Below, in pieces: positions 23,229 to 32,180 of a stretch of DNA of 64,000 bases; the stretch's first letter is position 1, and each line of letters opens with the position of its first letter. The DNA comes from Streptomyces pseudovenezuelae (GTDB lineage: Bacteria; Actinomycetota; Actinomycetes; Streptomycetales; Streptomycetaceae). The stretch lies in NCBI RefSeq assembly GCF_029892565.1, contig NZ_JARXVH010000002.1:310001-374000 (forward strand). Reading direction: 5' to 3'. The notes beneath the pieces are model-generated. The model saw only the letters and a program-made list of their open reading frames with translations, made no database searches and was not told the origin of the DNA. The position numbers were made by a program, and so were the translations under genes.

Positions 23229-25268
23229 GTGGGACGCAACACGCGCAGACGACCAACAGGCGCGCGCCGCGCCAGCTTCGCAGCAGTGGCGCTGATGTTG
23301 GGAGGAGGAGGCCTCGTCGCGGCCAACGTGTACGCGTCGGCCACCGAGAGCGGCGGGGACTCGTCGCAGCACACGGACAGCGCCCAGGGCGGCGTCACGG
23401 TGGACTGCCCCGACGTCGGTGACCAGTTGACCGACGTGCCCGACGAGGCGCAGCCGAAGGTCGACCAGGACCTCGCCGCGCTGGACGGGCAGATAGCCGA
23501 GGCCTACCAGCGGATGCAGGGCGGAGGCTCCGACGACGTCCTCGCCTCGCTGAAGGAGAAGCGGTCGGCGACGATCGAGGACATCTCCAACACGATGGAC
23601 GACGCGGGGGAGCGGCCGCAGGGCCTGGACGACCTCGCCGAGTGCACATGGCGTCAGTCCGACGACCAGAGCGGACAGGACCAGGCCCAGGACCAAGGGC
23701 AGGAACAGGGCCAGGAAGGTCAGGACCAGGGCGACGGCTCGGACCAGGGCGACCAGCCGGCCGGCAACGGACCGGTCGTCGGGGACTACGCGGACATCAA
23801 CTCCGTGCAGCCCAACTCGCCCGCGCCGGACCTCAACTCGTTCGTCTCCAAGGGCACCTTCACCACCAGCTGTGGTGTGAACGAGAACGGACTGCGCAAC
23901 TCCGACAACGTGATCGTGGCCCCGGGTGTCTCCAACGGCGCCCACCACTTCCACGACTACATCGGCAACCAGTCCAACACCGCCTTCGCGAGCGACGACG
24001 ACCTCGCCAACGCCGACACCACCTGCGAGAACCCGGGCGACAAGTCCACGTACTACTGGCCGGTGATCCGCCTGCAGAACGGCACGCAGGAGAAGGACGC
24101 GGGCGCGCCCGGCGGTGGCACCGAGGGCAACGCGGGCCAGATCGTCACGCCCAAGCAGGTCACGCTGACGTTCATCGGCAACGCGGGCAGCGAGGTCACG
24201 GCGATGCCCCGCCTGCTGCGCATCATCACCGGCGACGCGAAGGCGTTCGTCAACGGCACGGCCAACGCCAACGCCTCCTGGAGCTGCACCGGCTTCGAGG
24301 ACCGGCAGCTGAAGGACAAGTACCCGCTCTGCCCCCAGGGCAGTGACGTGGTCCGCACCTTCCGCTTCCAGAGCTGCTGGGACGGCCGCAACATCGACAG
24401 CGCCAACCACCGCACCCACGTGGCGTTCGCGGACGCCTCCGGCAACTGCCCGAACGACTTCAAGGCCATCCCGCAGCTGGTGCAGCGGATCGTCTACGAC
24501 GTCGACGCGCCGAGCCTCCAGGACGGCGGGAAGACGACACCACTGTTCGCGGTGGACTCCTTCCCCGAGCAGCTGCACAAGCCGGTCACCGACCACGGCG
24601 ACTTCATCAACGTCTTCTCCGACAAGCTGATGGGCGAGGCCGTCGACTGCATCAACGGCGGCCGCCAGTGCGGTGCCGGCACCGGCGAGGACCCGGGTTC
24701 GGACGACGGTGCGACCCCGCCGGCGACCGAGCAGCCCAGCGAGCAGCCCACGGACCCGGCGTCCGAGGACCCGACCGAGCAGCCCACGCAGAAGCCCACC
24801 GAGGAGCCGACCGACCAGCCGACCGAGGAGCCGCCGGCCCAGCCGACCGACGACCCGGCCGACAACCCGTCGGAGTCTCCCCGCGAGACCGCCGGTGACG
24901 ACAACGGGTCGAACTCCGGGAACGGCAACGGGAACAACAACGACAACGGCAATGAGAACGGCAACGGCTCCGACGACCAGAACAACGACGAGCCCACCGT
25001 CTCCAGCACCAAGGAGCCCCAGGTCCTCGCCTCCTCCTCGAAGAGTGCCGAGGCGGCTCCGGTGGGCCAGGACAGCTCCACGCAGCCTTCCCAGAACGCG
25101 GGCGGCAACGACCCGGTTGCGGAAGGCGGGAGCCAGTCGCAGGCGGTCCAGGGCGGTGACCTCGCCGAGACGGGCACGACCCTGTGGCCCGCAGCGGCCG
25201 GCACGGTCCTCCTGATCGGAGGCTTGGTCCTGCTCACCCGCACCAGGCGCCGCTACCCGGCCAGCTGA
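23229..25268 (+). CDS. Wall-anchored DUF1996 protein with LAETG sorting signal
   Basis: A 679-residue surface protein. An N-terminal signal (about 14-36, ASFAAVALMLGGGGLVAANV) is followed by a charged helical region, a Gln/Asp/Gly-rich linker (about 145-180) and a DUF1996 domain at about 210-450. DUF1996 markers include GAHHFHDYIGN, STYYWPVI and CWDGRNIDSANHRTHVAF. A Pro/Thr/Glu-rich stalk (about 490-560) and an Asn/Gly-rich stretch lead to LAETG at 645-649, a hydrophobic helix and the basic tail RTRRRYPAS. This is the substrate pattern of class E sortases. The role of DUF1996 is unclear; it occurs in secreted fungal and actinobacterial proteins. GTG 23229 has GGAG upstream. A 23-bp hairpin follows. 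Confidence 0.88.
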   Translation: MGRNTRRRPTGARRASFAAVALMLGGGGLVAANVYASATESGGDSSQHTDSAQGGVTVDCPDVGDQLTDVPDEAQPKVDQDLAALDGQIAEAYQRMQGGGSDDVLASLKEKRSATIEDISNTMDDAGERPQGLDDLAECTWRQSDDQSGQDQAQDQGQEQGQEGQDQGDGSDQGDQPAGNGPVVGDYADINSVQPNSPAPDLNSFVSKGTFTTSCGVNENGLRNSDNVIVAPGVSNGAHHFHDYIGNQSNTAFASDDDLANADTTCENPGDKSTYYWPVIRLQNGTQEKDAGAPGGGTEGNAGQIVTPKQVTLTFIGNAGSEVTAMPRLLRIITGDAKAFVNGTANANASWSCTGFEDRQLKDKYPLCPQGSDVVRTFRFQSCWDGRNIDSANHRTHVAFADASGNCPNDFKAIPQLVQRIVYDVDAPSLQDGGKTTPLFAVDSFPEQLHKPVTDHGDFINVFSDKLMGEAVDCINGGRQCGAGTGEDPGSDDGATPPATEQPSEQPTDPASEDPTEQPTQKPTEEPTDQPTEEPPAQPTDDPADNPSESPRETAGDDNGSNSGNGNGNNNDNGNENGNGSDDQNNDEPTVSSTKEPQVLASSSKSAEAAPVGQDSSTQPSQNAGGNDPVAEGGSQSQAVQGGDLAETGTTLWPAAAGTVLLIGGLVLLTRTRRRYPAS

Positions 25269-25283
25269 CACACGCTCATCCAC

Positions 25284-25332
25284 ACAAGAGCGCTCGGACC
25301 GTACGTACGACGTACGGTCCGAGCGCTCTTGT
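25284..25332. terminator. Perfect 23-bp bidirectional terminator
   Basis: A 23-base arm (25284-25306) is an exact inverted copy of 25310-25332 with a three-base loop. It lies between convergent stops at 25268 and 25339 and has an internal ACGTACG palindrome. It is the strongest hairpin in the window. Confidence 0.9.
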
Positions 25333-25338
25333 CCGCCG

Positions 25339-25620
25339 TCATTCCTCCGGCTGCGGGTGCCGCGACGCCGTCTTGACGTCCGCCTCGACGTCGTTGCGCG
25401 CCAGCCCCTCGTCCTTCGCGTACTCGGTGACGGCGGCCTGCACCTCGCGCGCGAGATCGCGCCAGGCCCGCCAGGCCGTCTCGTAGGTGTCGGTCTGCGT
25501 CGCGCTCCAGCCGTCCGGCAGGGTCGGCGGCCCGTAGGAGTCCCGCAGCTCCTCGACCCGGTCGTGCGCCTGGTCGGCGGCGCGCTGCTTCTCCACGAGT
25601 TCGTCGTAGGTATGTGTCAC
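25339..25620 (-). CDS. Small conserved helical protein
   Basis: A 93-residue soluble protein starting at GTG 25620 with THTYDELVEKQRAADQAHDRV. It is almost entirely helical and charged, with a central Trp-rich segment (YETAWRAWRDLAREVQ) and an acidic C-terminus. I recall similar short proteins in Streptomyces without an assigned function. An ATG at 25647 gives nine more residues, but its purine run abuts the codon too closely to serve as a ribosome-binding site. It is monocistronic. Confidence 0.68.
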   Translation of the reverse strand: MTHTYDELVEKQRAADQAHDRVEELRDSYGPPTLPDGWSATQTDTYETAWRAWRDLAREVQAAVTEYAKDEGLARNDVEADVKTASRHPQPEE

Positions 25621-25684
25621 GGGATCAGACGATAAAGACCGATACATCCCTTAGTGCGATGGACACGACTGTCCGGACCGGCAT

Positions 25685-27262
25685 TCAGGCGCTCCGGGTC
25701 ACGGCCTCGCCCAGCAGTTCGCGCACCGCGTCCAGAGCCGCGGCCCGGTCGGCGGGCACCAGACCGATGCGGGTACGGCGGTCCAGCAGATCGGCCTCGT
25801 CGAGTGCCCCTTCGTGGCGTACGGCCCACAGGAGTTCGGCGGCGGTGACGGCATGCCACGGCAGCACGGGCTCGCCGAGCCGGGGATCGCGCTCGGCGAG
25901 GGCCTGGACGGCCGGGGCTTCGGTGCCGTACCGACGGACCAGCCGGCGAGGCACCGGAAGCGCGTCCAGCGTGCGTGGCGAGGCGGCACCGACCAGGGGG
26001 AGTGAGGCAGTGGGGGAGGGGCCTGCCGTGAGGCCGCGGCTGCGGACGGCGGCGTCCACGGCGTCCTGCGCCATCCGCCGGTAGGTGGTGAGCTTGCCGC
26101 CGACCACGGTGACGACGCCCTGCGGCGAGGTGAGCACCGCGTGCCGGCGGGAGATGTCGGAGGTCCTGGCCGCCGTACCGGAGTGTGCGTCGGGCGTGGT
26201 GTCCAGCAGGGGGCGCAGTCCGGCGAAGGCGCCCACGACGTCGTCGCGGTGGACGGGGGCGTCGAGGACCGAGCCGAGGACGTCGAGCAGGAACCCGATG
26301 TCCGTCTCGGGGACCTCCGGCACGTCCGGGATGTCGCCGTCGACGGGTTCGTCGGTGAGGCCGACGTAGACCCGGCCGTCGCCCTGGGGCAGGACGAGGA
26401 CGAAGCGGTTGGTCTCGCCGGGGACGGGGATGTGCAGCCCGGCCGGCAGCGGGCCGAGGCGGTCGGCGCGCAGGACGAGGTGGGTGCCGCGGGAGGGGCG
26501 GATGCGGATGCCGTCCACCAGGCCGCCGGACCACACGCCGGCCGCGTTGACGACCGCGCGGGCCCTGATCTCGCCTTCCTCGCCCGTGAGTTCGTCGCGG
26601 ACGCGGGCGCCGGAGCCGGTCAGCTCCAGGGCCCGGACGCGGGTGAGGATCCGGGCGCCGTGTGCGGCGGCGGTCCGGGCGAGGGCGGTGACCAGGCGGG
26701 CGTCGTCGGTGAGCCGGCCGTCCCAGGACAGCAGGCCGCCGCGGACCGTGTCGGCGCGCAGGGCGGGCGCGAGGTGGCGGGTCTCCAGCGCGGAGAGACG
26801 GCGGGGGGCGGGCAGGGTGGCCCGGGAGGTGCGGGCGGCGAGGCGCAGGGTGTCGCCGGCCCGGAAGCCTGCCCAGGCCAGGGCGGCCTGGCCGCGGGAG
26901 ACCAGGGGAGTCAACGGCAGCACGAACGGCTGGGCGCGGACCAGGTGGGGCGCGGTGCGCTCCATCAGCACCCCGCGCTCGACCGCGCTCTCGTGGGCCA
27001 CGTCGAGCTGGCCGGAGGCGAGGTAGCGCAGCCCGCCGTGGATGAGCTTGCTGCTCCAGCGGGAGGTGCCGAAGGCCAGGTCGTGCGCGTCGATCGCGGC
27101 GACCGTCAGTCCACGGGCCGCCGCGTCCAGGGCGACCCCGGCGCCGGTCGCGCCGAGGCCCACGACGAGGACGTCGACGACGGGACCGCCCACCGTGTCG
27201 GCCAGGTCGCGAGAGCGCCGGGCGGAGGACAGGGACGAACCTGCGGCGGGGCCGTGCGTCAT
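25685..27262 (-). CDS. glpD: FAD-dependent glycerol-3-phosphate dehydrogenase
   Basis: A 525-residue membrane-associated enzyme oxidising glycerol 3-phosphate to dihydroxyacetone phosphate and passing electrons to quinone. The FAD motif is VDVLVVGLGATGAGVALDAA at about 29-48. The DAO signature FGTSRWSSKLIHGGLRYL is at about 64-81. VGGKLTTYRRMA near 390 and a C-terminal helical domain complete the family pattern. Its start overlaps the tetR stop by four bases, so both are made from one transcript. Across the divergent promoter lie an alkyl-DHAP-synthase-like flavoprotein and a diacylglycerol kinase, which links this copy to glycerolipid chemistry and not only to glycerol catabolism. Confidence 0.93.
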   Translation of the reverse strand: MTHGPAAGSSLSSARRSRDLADTVGGPVVDVLVVGLGATGAGVALDAAARGLTVAAIDAHDLAFGTSRWSSKLIHGGLRYLASGQLDVAHESAVERGVLMERTAPHLVRAQPFVLPLTPLVSRGQAALAWAGFRAGDTLRLAARTSRATLPAPRRLSALETRHLAPALRADTVRGGLLSWDGRLTDDARLVTALARTAAAHGARILTRVRALELTGSGARVRDELTGEEGEIRARAVVNAAGVWSGGLVDGIRIRPSRGTHLVLRADRLGPLPAGLHIPVPGETNRFVLVLPQGDGRVYVGLTDEPVDGDIPDVPEVPETDIGFLLDVLGSVLDAPVHRDDVVGAFAGLRPLLDTTPDAHSGTAARTSDISRRHAVLTSPQGVVTVVGGKLTTYRRMAQDAVDAAVRSRGLTAGPSPTASLPLVGAASPRTLDALPVPRRLVRRYGTEAPAVQALAERDPRLGEPVLPWHAVTAAELLWAVRHEGALDEADLLDRRTRIGLVPADRAAALDAVRELLGEAVTRSA

Positions 27263-27858
27263 GGCGTGAGGGTCCTCTCCAGGATGTCCCGCAGCTCCGT
27301 GAGGAAGGCGGCGGAGGACAGGTCGGCGTCGTCCTCGTCGGTCATGGTCCGCAGGGACAAGGTGAAGGACTGCACGATCAACAGCAGCGACCGGGCCTGC
27401 CGTTCAAGGTGTCCGGTACGTACCGAACCGTCGGCGTGACCTTCCTTGAGGCCGTCGGCGAGCAGTTCCAGCAGAGCGTTCTGGCTGGCTCCGCGACGGT
27501 CCAGTACGTAGGTCAGCAGCAGTTCGGGATCGACGTCGACGATCTTGCGGAAGAGCGGGTGCGCGCGGAACGACCCGACTCCGGCGACGAGGCCTTCCAC
27601 GAGCCGCTCGCGCGCGGTCGTGTCCGGGCGGTGCTCGGGGATGGCCCCGGCGGCCACGTCGACCCACTCGCGGGTCATCAGGTCGCCCACCAGGGAGCGC
27701 ACATCGGGCCAGCGCCGGTACAGCGTCATGCGGGAGACGCCCGCGCGGCGGGCCACGTCGGTGAGCGTGGTGCGGCGGACTCCGACGGCCAGGACGCAGT
27801 CGCGGACCGCGTCGAGCACCGCGTCGCCGTCCGACTGGTTGTTACGAATAGGCGTCAT
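27259..27858 (-). CDS. TetR-family regulator of the glycerolipid cluster
   Basis: A 199-residue TetR-type repressor. The helix-turn-helix is at about residues 30-52 (TLTDVARRAGVSRMTLYRRW), followed by a ligand-binding helical domain (LVEGLVAGVGSFRAHPLF onward). It is the first gene of the tetR-glpD operon and is divergent from the flavoprotein gene, so it probably controls both directions from the 93-base intergenic region. The equivalent gene in M. tuberculosis (Rv2250c) has the same position. The ligand is unknown; a glycerolipid or fatty acyl compound is a reasonable guess. Confidence 0.9.
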   Translation of the reverse strand: MTPIRNNQSDGDAVLDAVRDCVLAVGVRRTTLTDVARRAGVSRMTLYRRWPDVRSLVGDLMTREWVDVAAGAIPEHRPDTTARERLVEGLVAGVGSFRAHPLFRKIVDVDPELLLTYVLDRRGASQNALLELLADGLKEGHADGSVRTGHLERQARSLLLIVQSFTLSLRTMTDEDDADLSSAAFLTELRDILERTLTP

Positions 27859-27873
27859 GTGTCACAGTGTAAC
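27859..27873. promoter_or_regulatory. Candidate TetR operator
   Basis: GTGTCAC-A-GTGTAAC abuts the tetR start codon and contains two GTGT-AC heptamers one base apart, differing at one position. A regulator's own operator at its start is common, and this is the only repeated element in the short divergent region. Symmetry is imperfect. Confidence 0.4.
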
Positions 27874-27951
27874 GCCTCGGGACCCCGTGCGGTCGTCGGG
27901 GAACGGAACCGGAGCGCGAGCGCTCGACATCGACCGGTGAGGACGGCAGCG

Positions 27952-29547
27952 ATGGACATGCTGTGGAGCGGCTGGGGCGACCCGGACCGGGCAACTCCGT
28001 TGCCCGACACGGTGATCGGGCTGCTGCGCGATCTGCTCGGCGTGAAGCCGAGCGACACGGCGCCGGTCGACCTGACTGAAATCGCCGTCCCCGAGCCGGA
28101 GTTGACGCCCGCCGCCCTCGACGCCCTGAGTGCCGCGGTCGGCGGCGAGGAACACGTCCGCACCGACGCGGAGACCCGGATCCGGCACACACGCGGCAAG
28201 TCCACGCCCGACCTGCTGCGGATACGGGAGGGCGAGGTCGACGACATCCCGGCCGCCGCGGTGCTCCCGTCGGACCACGACGAGGTGCTCGCCGTGCTGC
28301 GGGCGTGCACCCAACTCGGTCTGGCGGTCGTGCCGTTCGGCGGCGGTACGTCCGTCGTCGGCGGCCTCGCCCCGGGCCGCCGGGGCCCCTTCGTCGCCCT
28401 CGACCTGCGCCGGATGGACGGCCTGCTCGCCCTCGACCCGGTCTCCCGCACCGCCACCCTGCAACCGGGCCTGCGTGCACCGCGGGCCGAGGCGCTGCTC
28501 GCCGAACACGGCTTCACCCTCGGCCACTTCCCACAGTCCTACGAGTGGGCCACGATCGGCGGATTCGCCGCCACCCGCTCCAGCGGACAGGCCTCCGCCG
28601 GCTACGGCCGCTTCGACGAGATGGTCCTGGGCCTCACCCTCGCCACCCCCGAAGGCACCGTCGACACCGGCCGCGCCCCGCGCTCGGCCGCCGGACCCGA
28701 CCTGCGCCAACTGTTCCTCGGCTCGGAGGGCGCGCTCGGCGTCATCACCTCCGTCACGGTCCGGATCCGCCCTGTCCCGCGGACCCGTGTCTACGAGGGC
28801 TGGCACTTCGACTCCTTCGAGGAGGGCGGCGCGGCCCTGCGCCGGCTCGCCCAGGACGGCCCGCGCCCCACGGTGCTGCGGCTCTCCGACGAGACCGAGA
28901 CACTGATCGGACTCGCCCAGCCCGAAGCGATCGGCTCCGCCGAGACGCCACCGGCCGGCGGCTGCGTGGCGATCGCCGGCTACGAGGGCACACCGGAGGA
29001 CACCTCGTACCGCCGGGAGCACGCGGCGGCCGTCCTGCGCGAGAGCGGCGGAACCCCCCTCGGCACGGAACCCGGGGAACGCTGGGCGCACGGCCGCTAC
29101 TCGGCCCCGTACCTGCGCGACGCCCTCCTCGACGCCGGCGCCTTCGCCGAGACGCTGGAGACGGCGGCCTTCTGGTCCCGTATCCCCGGCCTGTACGCGG
29201 CCGTTCGCGACGCGCTCACCACCAAGCTCACCGAGGCGGGCACCCCGCCCCTGGTCATGTGCCACATCTCCCACGTCTACGAGAACGGCGCCTCGCTGTA
29301 CTTCACCGTGGTCTCGGCGCAGGGTGAGGACCCCCTGTCGATCTGGGCGCGGGCCAAGCACGCGGCCAACGAGGCGATCCTCGCCGCCGGCGGCACCATC
29401 ACCCACCACCACGGCGTGGGCACCGACCACCGCGACTGGTACGTCAGGGAGGCGGGCGCGTTGGCCGTCGAGGCGCTGGGTGCCGTGAAACGGTGCGTGG
29501 ACCCGGCCGGGGTGCTCAATCCTGGCGTCCTGCTGCCCCTCGACTGA
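27952..29547 (+). CDS. FAD-binding oxidase, alkyldihydroxyacetonephosphate synthase-like
   Basis: A 531-residue flavoprotein of the VAO/PCMH family. The FAD-binding half (about 90-300) shows VVPFGGGTSVVGGLAP, SYEWATIGGFAATRSSGQASAGYGRFDEMV and LGSEGALGVITSVTV. The C-terminal cap contains THHHGVGTDHRDW and ends CVDPAGVLNPGVLLP, as in alkyl-DHAP synthases. Those enzymes exchange the acyl chain of acyl-DHAP for a fatty alcohol, making the ether bond of ether lipids. ATG 27952 has GGACGG upstream. It is followed by a lipid kinase gene and divergent from tetR-glpD. DHAP made by GlpD would feed this enzyme, which is the logic I infer for the cluster. Confidence 0.85.
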   Translation: MDMLWSGWGDPDRATPLPDTVIGLLRDLLGVKPSDTAPVDLTEIAVPEPELTPAALDALSAAVGGEEHVRTDAETRIRHTRGKSTPDLLRIREGEVDDIPAAAVLPSDHDEVLAVLRACTQLGLAVVPFGGGTSVVGGLAPGRRGPFVALDLRRMDGLLALDPVSRTATLQPGLRAPRAEALLAEHGFTLGHFPQSYEWATIGGFAATRSSGQASAGYGRFDEMVLGLTLATPEGTVDTGRAPRSAAGPDLRQLFLGSEGALGVITSVTVRIRPVPRTRVYEGWHFDSFEEGGAALRRLAQDGPRPTVLRLSDETETLIGLAQPEAIGSAETPPAGGCVAIAGYEGTPEDTSYRREHAAAVLRESGGTPLGTEPGERWAHGRYSAPYLRDALLDAGAFAETLETAAFWSRIPGLYAAVRDALTTKLTEAGTPPLVMCHISHVYENGASLYFTVVSAQGEDPLSIWARAKHAANEAILAAGGTITHHHGVGTDHRDWYVREAGALAVEALGAVKRCVDPAGVLNPGVLLPLD

Positions 29548-29611
29548 GTCAGCGCCCCTGTTGAAGCGACCCCCGTCAACCTCACCGCCCGTCCGCCCCG
29601 GAGGCGCACCG

Positions 29612-30493
29612 ATGCGACAGTTCACCGCCGTCGTCAACCCCACCGCGGGCGGCTCCGCCTCGGCCGCCGCACTGCTCGGCGTGGCCCGGCTGCTCCGCGA
29701 GGCGGGGGCCGAGTTGGAGACCGAGTACAGCCGCAGTCTGGAGCACGCCAAGGAACTCGCCCTGGATGCCGGCGGGCGGGGCCGGGTGGTGCTCGCCGTC
29801 GGCGGCGACGGCATCGCCGGAGGCATCGGGGGCGCGCTCAGCGGTACGGGCGCGGTGCTCGGCCTCGTCCCGGCGGGCCGCGGCAATGACTTCGCCAGGG
29901 CGCTCGAACTCCCCACGGAACCAGGCGAGTTGGCCCAGGTGCTGCTCCAGGGCGAGCCGCGCCCGGTGGACACCATCGAGGTCGAGTCGGCCTTCCACGA
30001 CCGCACCGTCGTGCTCGGCAGCGTGTACGCCGGCGTCGACGCGCTCGCCAACCGTCACGCGAACCACGCGAAGCTCCTGCGCGGGGCCGCCTCCTACTAC
30101 GCCGGCGGGCTCCGCGCCGTCACCACCTGGCGCCCGGCTCACTACCGGGTCACCGTCGACGGCAAGGAACACCCGCACACCGGCTACACGGTGGTCGCCG
30201 CCAACTCCGGCTACTACGGCTCCGGGCGACTCATCGCCCCCGACGCTCGCGTGGACGACGGCCTGCTGGACGTCGTCATGATCCGCGAGGCACCCCGGCG
30301 GCTCTTCTTCGCCCTGATGAACGAACTCAGGACGGGCGCCCACGTCCGACGGCCCGAGGTGACGATCCTGCGCGGCCGGGAGATCCGCATCGAGGCCGAC
30401 CGCGAGGTGCCCTACGGCGCGGACGGGGAGGTCGAGGCCGTCCTCCCCGTCACCGTCAGGGTCCTGCCGGGAGCCCTGCGCGTGCTGTGCTGA
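29612..30493 (+). CDS. Diacylglycerol/lipid kinase
   Basis: A 293-residue DAGK/YegS-family lipid kinase. VVNPTAGG (residues 7-14) is the nucleotide entry loop. AVGGDGIAGGIGGAL is the GGDGT motif with Ile for Thr, and VPAGRGNDFARAL is the third conserved block. The second domain ends with the IEADREVPYGADGEV signature that completes the active site. It phosphorylates diacylglycerol or a related lipid to the phosphatidic acid form. GGAGG lies seven bases before ATG 29612. It is downstream of the flavoprotein gene with a 64-base gap, probably in one operon, as for Rv2251-Rv2252. Confidence 0.9.
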   Translation: MRQFTAVVNPTAGGSASAAALLGVARLLREAGAELETEYSRSLEHAKELALDAGGRGRVVLAVGGDGIAGGIGGALSGTGAVLGLVPAGRGNDFARALELPTEPGELAQVLLQGEPRPVDTIEVESAFHDRTVVLGSVYAGVDALANRHANHAKLLRGAASYYAGGLRAVTTWRPAHYRVTVDGKEHPHTGYTVVAANSGYYGSGRLIAPDARVDDGLLDVVMIREAPRRLFFALMNELRTGAHVRRPEVTILRGREIRIEADREVPYGADGEVEAVLPVTVRVLPGALRVLC

Positions 30494-30511
30494 GCGTGCT
30501 GTCCGGCGTGG

Positions 30512-31555
30512 TCAGCCGAGGCTGCCGGTGCGGGCGTCGCGCCACAGGTCGACGCCGCCGTCGGTGGCGTACTTGTCGATCTCGGCCAGCTCGTCGGCGC
30601 TGAAGTCCAGGTTCTCCAACGCGGCGACGTTCTGCTCCAGTTGCTCGGGGCGCGAGGCGCCGATCACCAGCGAGGTGACCCGCTCGTCGCGCAGCGCCCA
30701 CGCGAGCGCCATCTGGGCCAGGGTCTGGCCGCGACGGGCGGCGATGTCGTTGAGCGCGCGCAGCCGGTGGAGGTTGTCCTCCGACAGCCAGGACGTGTCG
30801 AACGACGTGCCCGCCGCGGCCCGCGAGTCCTCGGGTACGCCGTCGAGGTAGCGGCCGGTCAGCAGGCCCTGGGCGAGCGCGGTGAAGCCGATGACCCCGA
30901 ACCCCTCCTCCTGGGCCACGTCCAGCAGGCCGTCCGTCTCGATCCAGCGGTTGAGCATGTTGTACGAGGGCTGGTGGATCAGGAGCGGTGTGCCGAGGTC
31001 CTTGAGGATCGCGGCGGCCTCGCGGGTGCGCTCGGCGTCGTAGGAGGAGATGCCGACGTAGAGGGCCTTGCCCTGACGCACCGCCGTGTCCAGCGCGCCC
31101 ATCGTCTCCTCCAGCGGAGTCGTGGCGTCGAGACGGTGCGAGTAGAAGATGTCGACGTAGTCCAGGCCCATGCGCTGCAGCGACTGGTCCAGGGAGGCCA
31201 GCACGTACTTGCGGGAGCCGCCGCCCTGGCCGTAGGGGCCGGGCCACATGTCCCAGCCGGCCTTGGTGGAGATCACCAGCTCGTCCCGGTACGGCGCTAG
31301 GTCCTGCTTCATCAGGCGGCCGAAGTTGATCTCGGCGGAGCCGTAGGGCGGGCCGTAGTTGTTCGCGAGGTCGTGGTGGGTGATCCCGAGGTCGAACGCG
31401 CGCAGGGCGATCTCGCGCTGTCTCTCGAAGGGCCGGTCGTCCCCGAAGTTGTGCCAGTAACCGAGGGAGAGCAGCGGGAGGTCGAGGCCTGAGCGGCCGG
31501 TCCGCCGATAGCGCATCGTGCCGTCGTATCGCTCGGGATTCGCGAGGTGGTTCAT
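30512..31555 (-). CDS. Aldo/keto reductase, L-glyceraldehyde-3-phosphate reductase type
   Basis: A 347-residue AKR of the YghZ (AKR14) group. Landmarks are GITHHDLANNYGPPYGSAE (catalytic Asp and Tyr), ELVISTKAGWDMWPGPYGQGGGSRKY (catalytic Lys region, typical of YghZ), DIFYSHRLD (catalytic His) and the NADPH-binding LVIGASRPEQLEQNV. The E. coli enzyme detoxifies aldehydes such as L-glyceraldehyde 3-phosphate and methylglyoxal. ATG 31555 gives 347 residues, matching YghZ (346); the longer frame adds 17 unrelated residues. The gene is divergent from the flavodoxin-like gene. Confidence 0.9.
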   Translation of the reverse strand: MNHLANPERYDGTMRYRRTGRSGLDLPLLSLGYWHNFGDDRPFERQREIALRAFDLGITHHDLANNYGPPYGSAEINFGRLMKQDLAPYRDELVISTKAGWDMWPGPYGQGGGSRKYVLASLDQSLQRMGLDYVDIFYSHRLDATTPLEETMGALDTAVRQGKALYVGISSYDAERTREAAAILKDLGTPLLIHQPSYNMLNRWIETDGLLDVAQEEGFGVIGFTALAQGLLTGRYLDGVPEDSRAAAGTSFDTSWLSEDNLHRLRALNDIAARRGQTLAQMALAWALRDERVTSLVIGASRPEQLEQNVAALENLDFSADELAEIDKYATDGGVDLWRDARTGSLG

Positions 31556-31675
31556 GAGGTTCACTGTGCTCGCGCACGATTCTGAAGTCCAACAACTCCT
31601 TTTCATTGGATTCAGCGGTGTCGTTTCTTAATGGGCGGTGCCCCTACCGACCCGGGCCTGACTAGGGTGCGAGGT

Positions 31676-32128
31676 GTGCCCACCTTGCTGATCGTGCATC
31701 ACACGCCGTCGCCCACCTGCCAGGCCCTGCTGGAGGCCGTCGTCTCCGGGGCGACCGCGCCCGAGATCGAGGGCGTCGACGTAGTACGGCGGCCCGCTCT
31801 GTCGGCCACCGCCTCCGACGTCCTGGCGGCCGACGCGTATCTGCTGGGCACCCCGGCGAACATCGGCTACATGTCCGGTGCCCTCAAGCACTTCTTCGAC
31901 CAGATCTACTACCCGTGCCTGGACGCCACACAGGGCCGCCCCTTCAGCTACTACGTGCACGGCGGGAGCGACGTCACGGGGGCGGTGCGCGCGGTCGACG
32001 GGATCACGACCGGCCTCGGCTGGCGGCGCGCGGCCCAGCCCGTGACCGTGACGGGGACGCCGGACAAGTCCGATGTCGAGGCCTGCTGGGAACTGGGCGC
32101 CACGCTCGCGGCGGGGCTCATGGGCTGA
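31676..32128 (+). CDS. Flavodoxin-like / NADPH-dependent FMN reductase-family protein
   Basis: A 150-residue protein with a flavodoxin fold. TLLIVHHTPSPTCQALLEAV holds the phosphate-binding loop. AADAYLLGTPANIGYMSGALKHFFDQ is the FMN ring-binding loop. PFSYYVHGGSDVTGAVRAV is the second ring loop. It probably carries FMN and reduces a quinone or nitro compound, but no substrate is evident. GTG 31676 starts the fold; GTG 31667 and ATG 31631 are also in frame. It lies 52 bases before the kinase gene on the same strand and may share its transcript. Confidence 0.78.
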   Translation: MPTLLIVHHTPSPTCQALLEAVVSGATAPEIEGVDVVRRPALSATASDVLAADAYLLGTPANIGYMSGALKHFFDQIYYPCLDATQGRPFSYYVHGGSDVTGAVRAVDGITTGLGWRRAAQPVTVTGTPDKSDVEACWELGATLAAGLMG

Positions 32129-32180
32129 GGAGGAAGGGGGCCGTCGGCTGCCGGAACCGGTGTCCCTTATGCTCCTCGCC

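Noticed and set aside
24700..24860. Repetitive segment that might be a CRISPR-like or direct-repeat array
   Set aside because: It encodes the Pro/Thr/Glu stalk of the wall protein; units are 9-12 bases, in frame and irregular.
22608..25283. An 891-codon open frame on the minus strand
   Set aside because: It is antisense to the mycothiol enzyme and the DUF1996 gene; low-complexity Val/Gly/Arg composition, no start signal.
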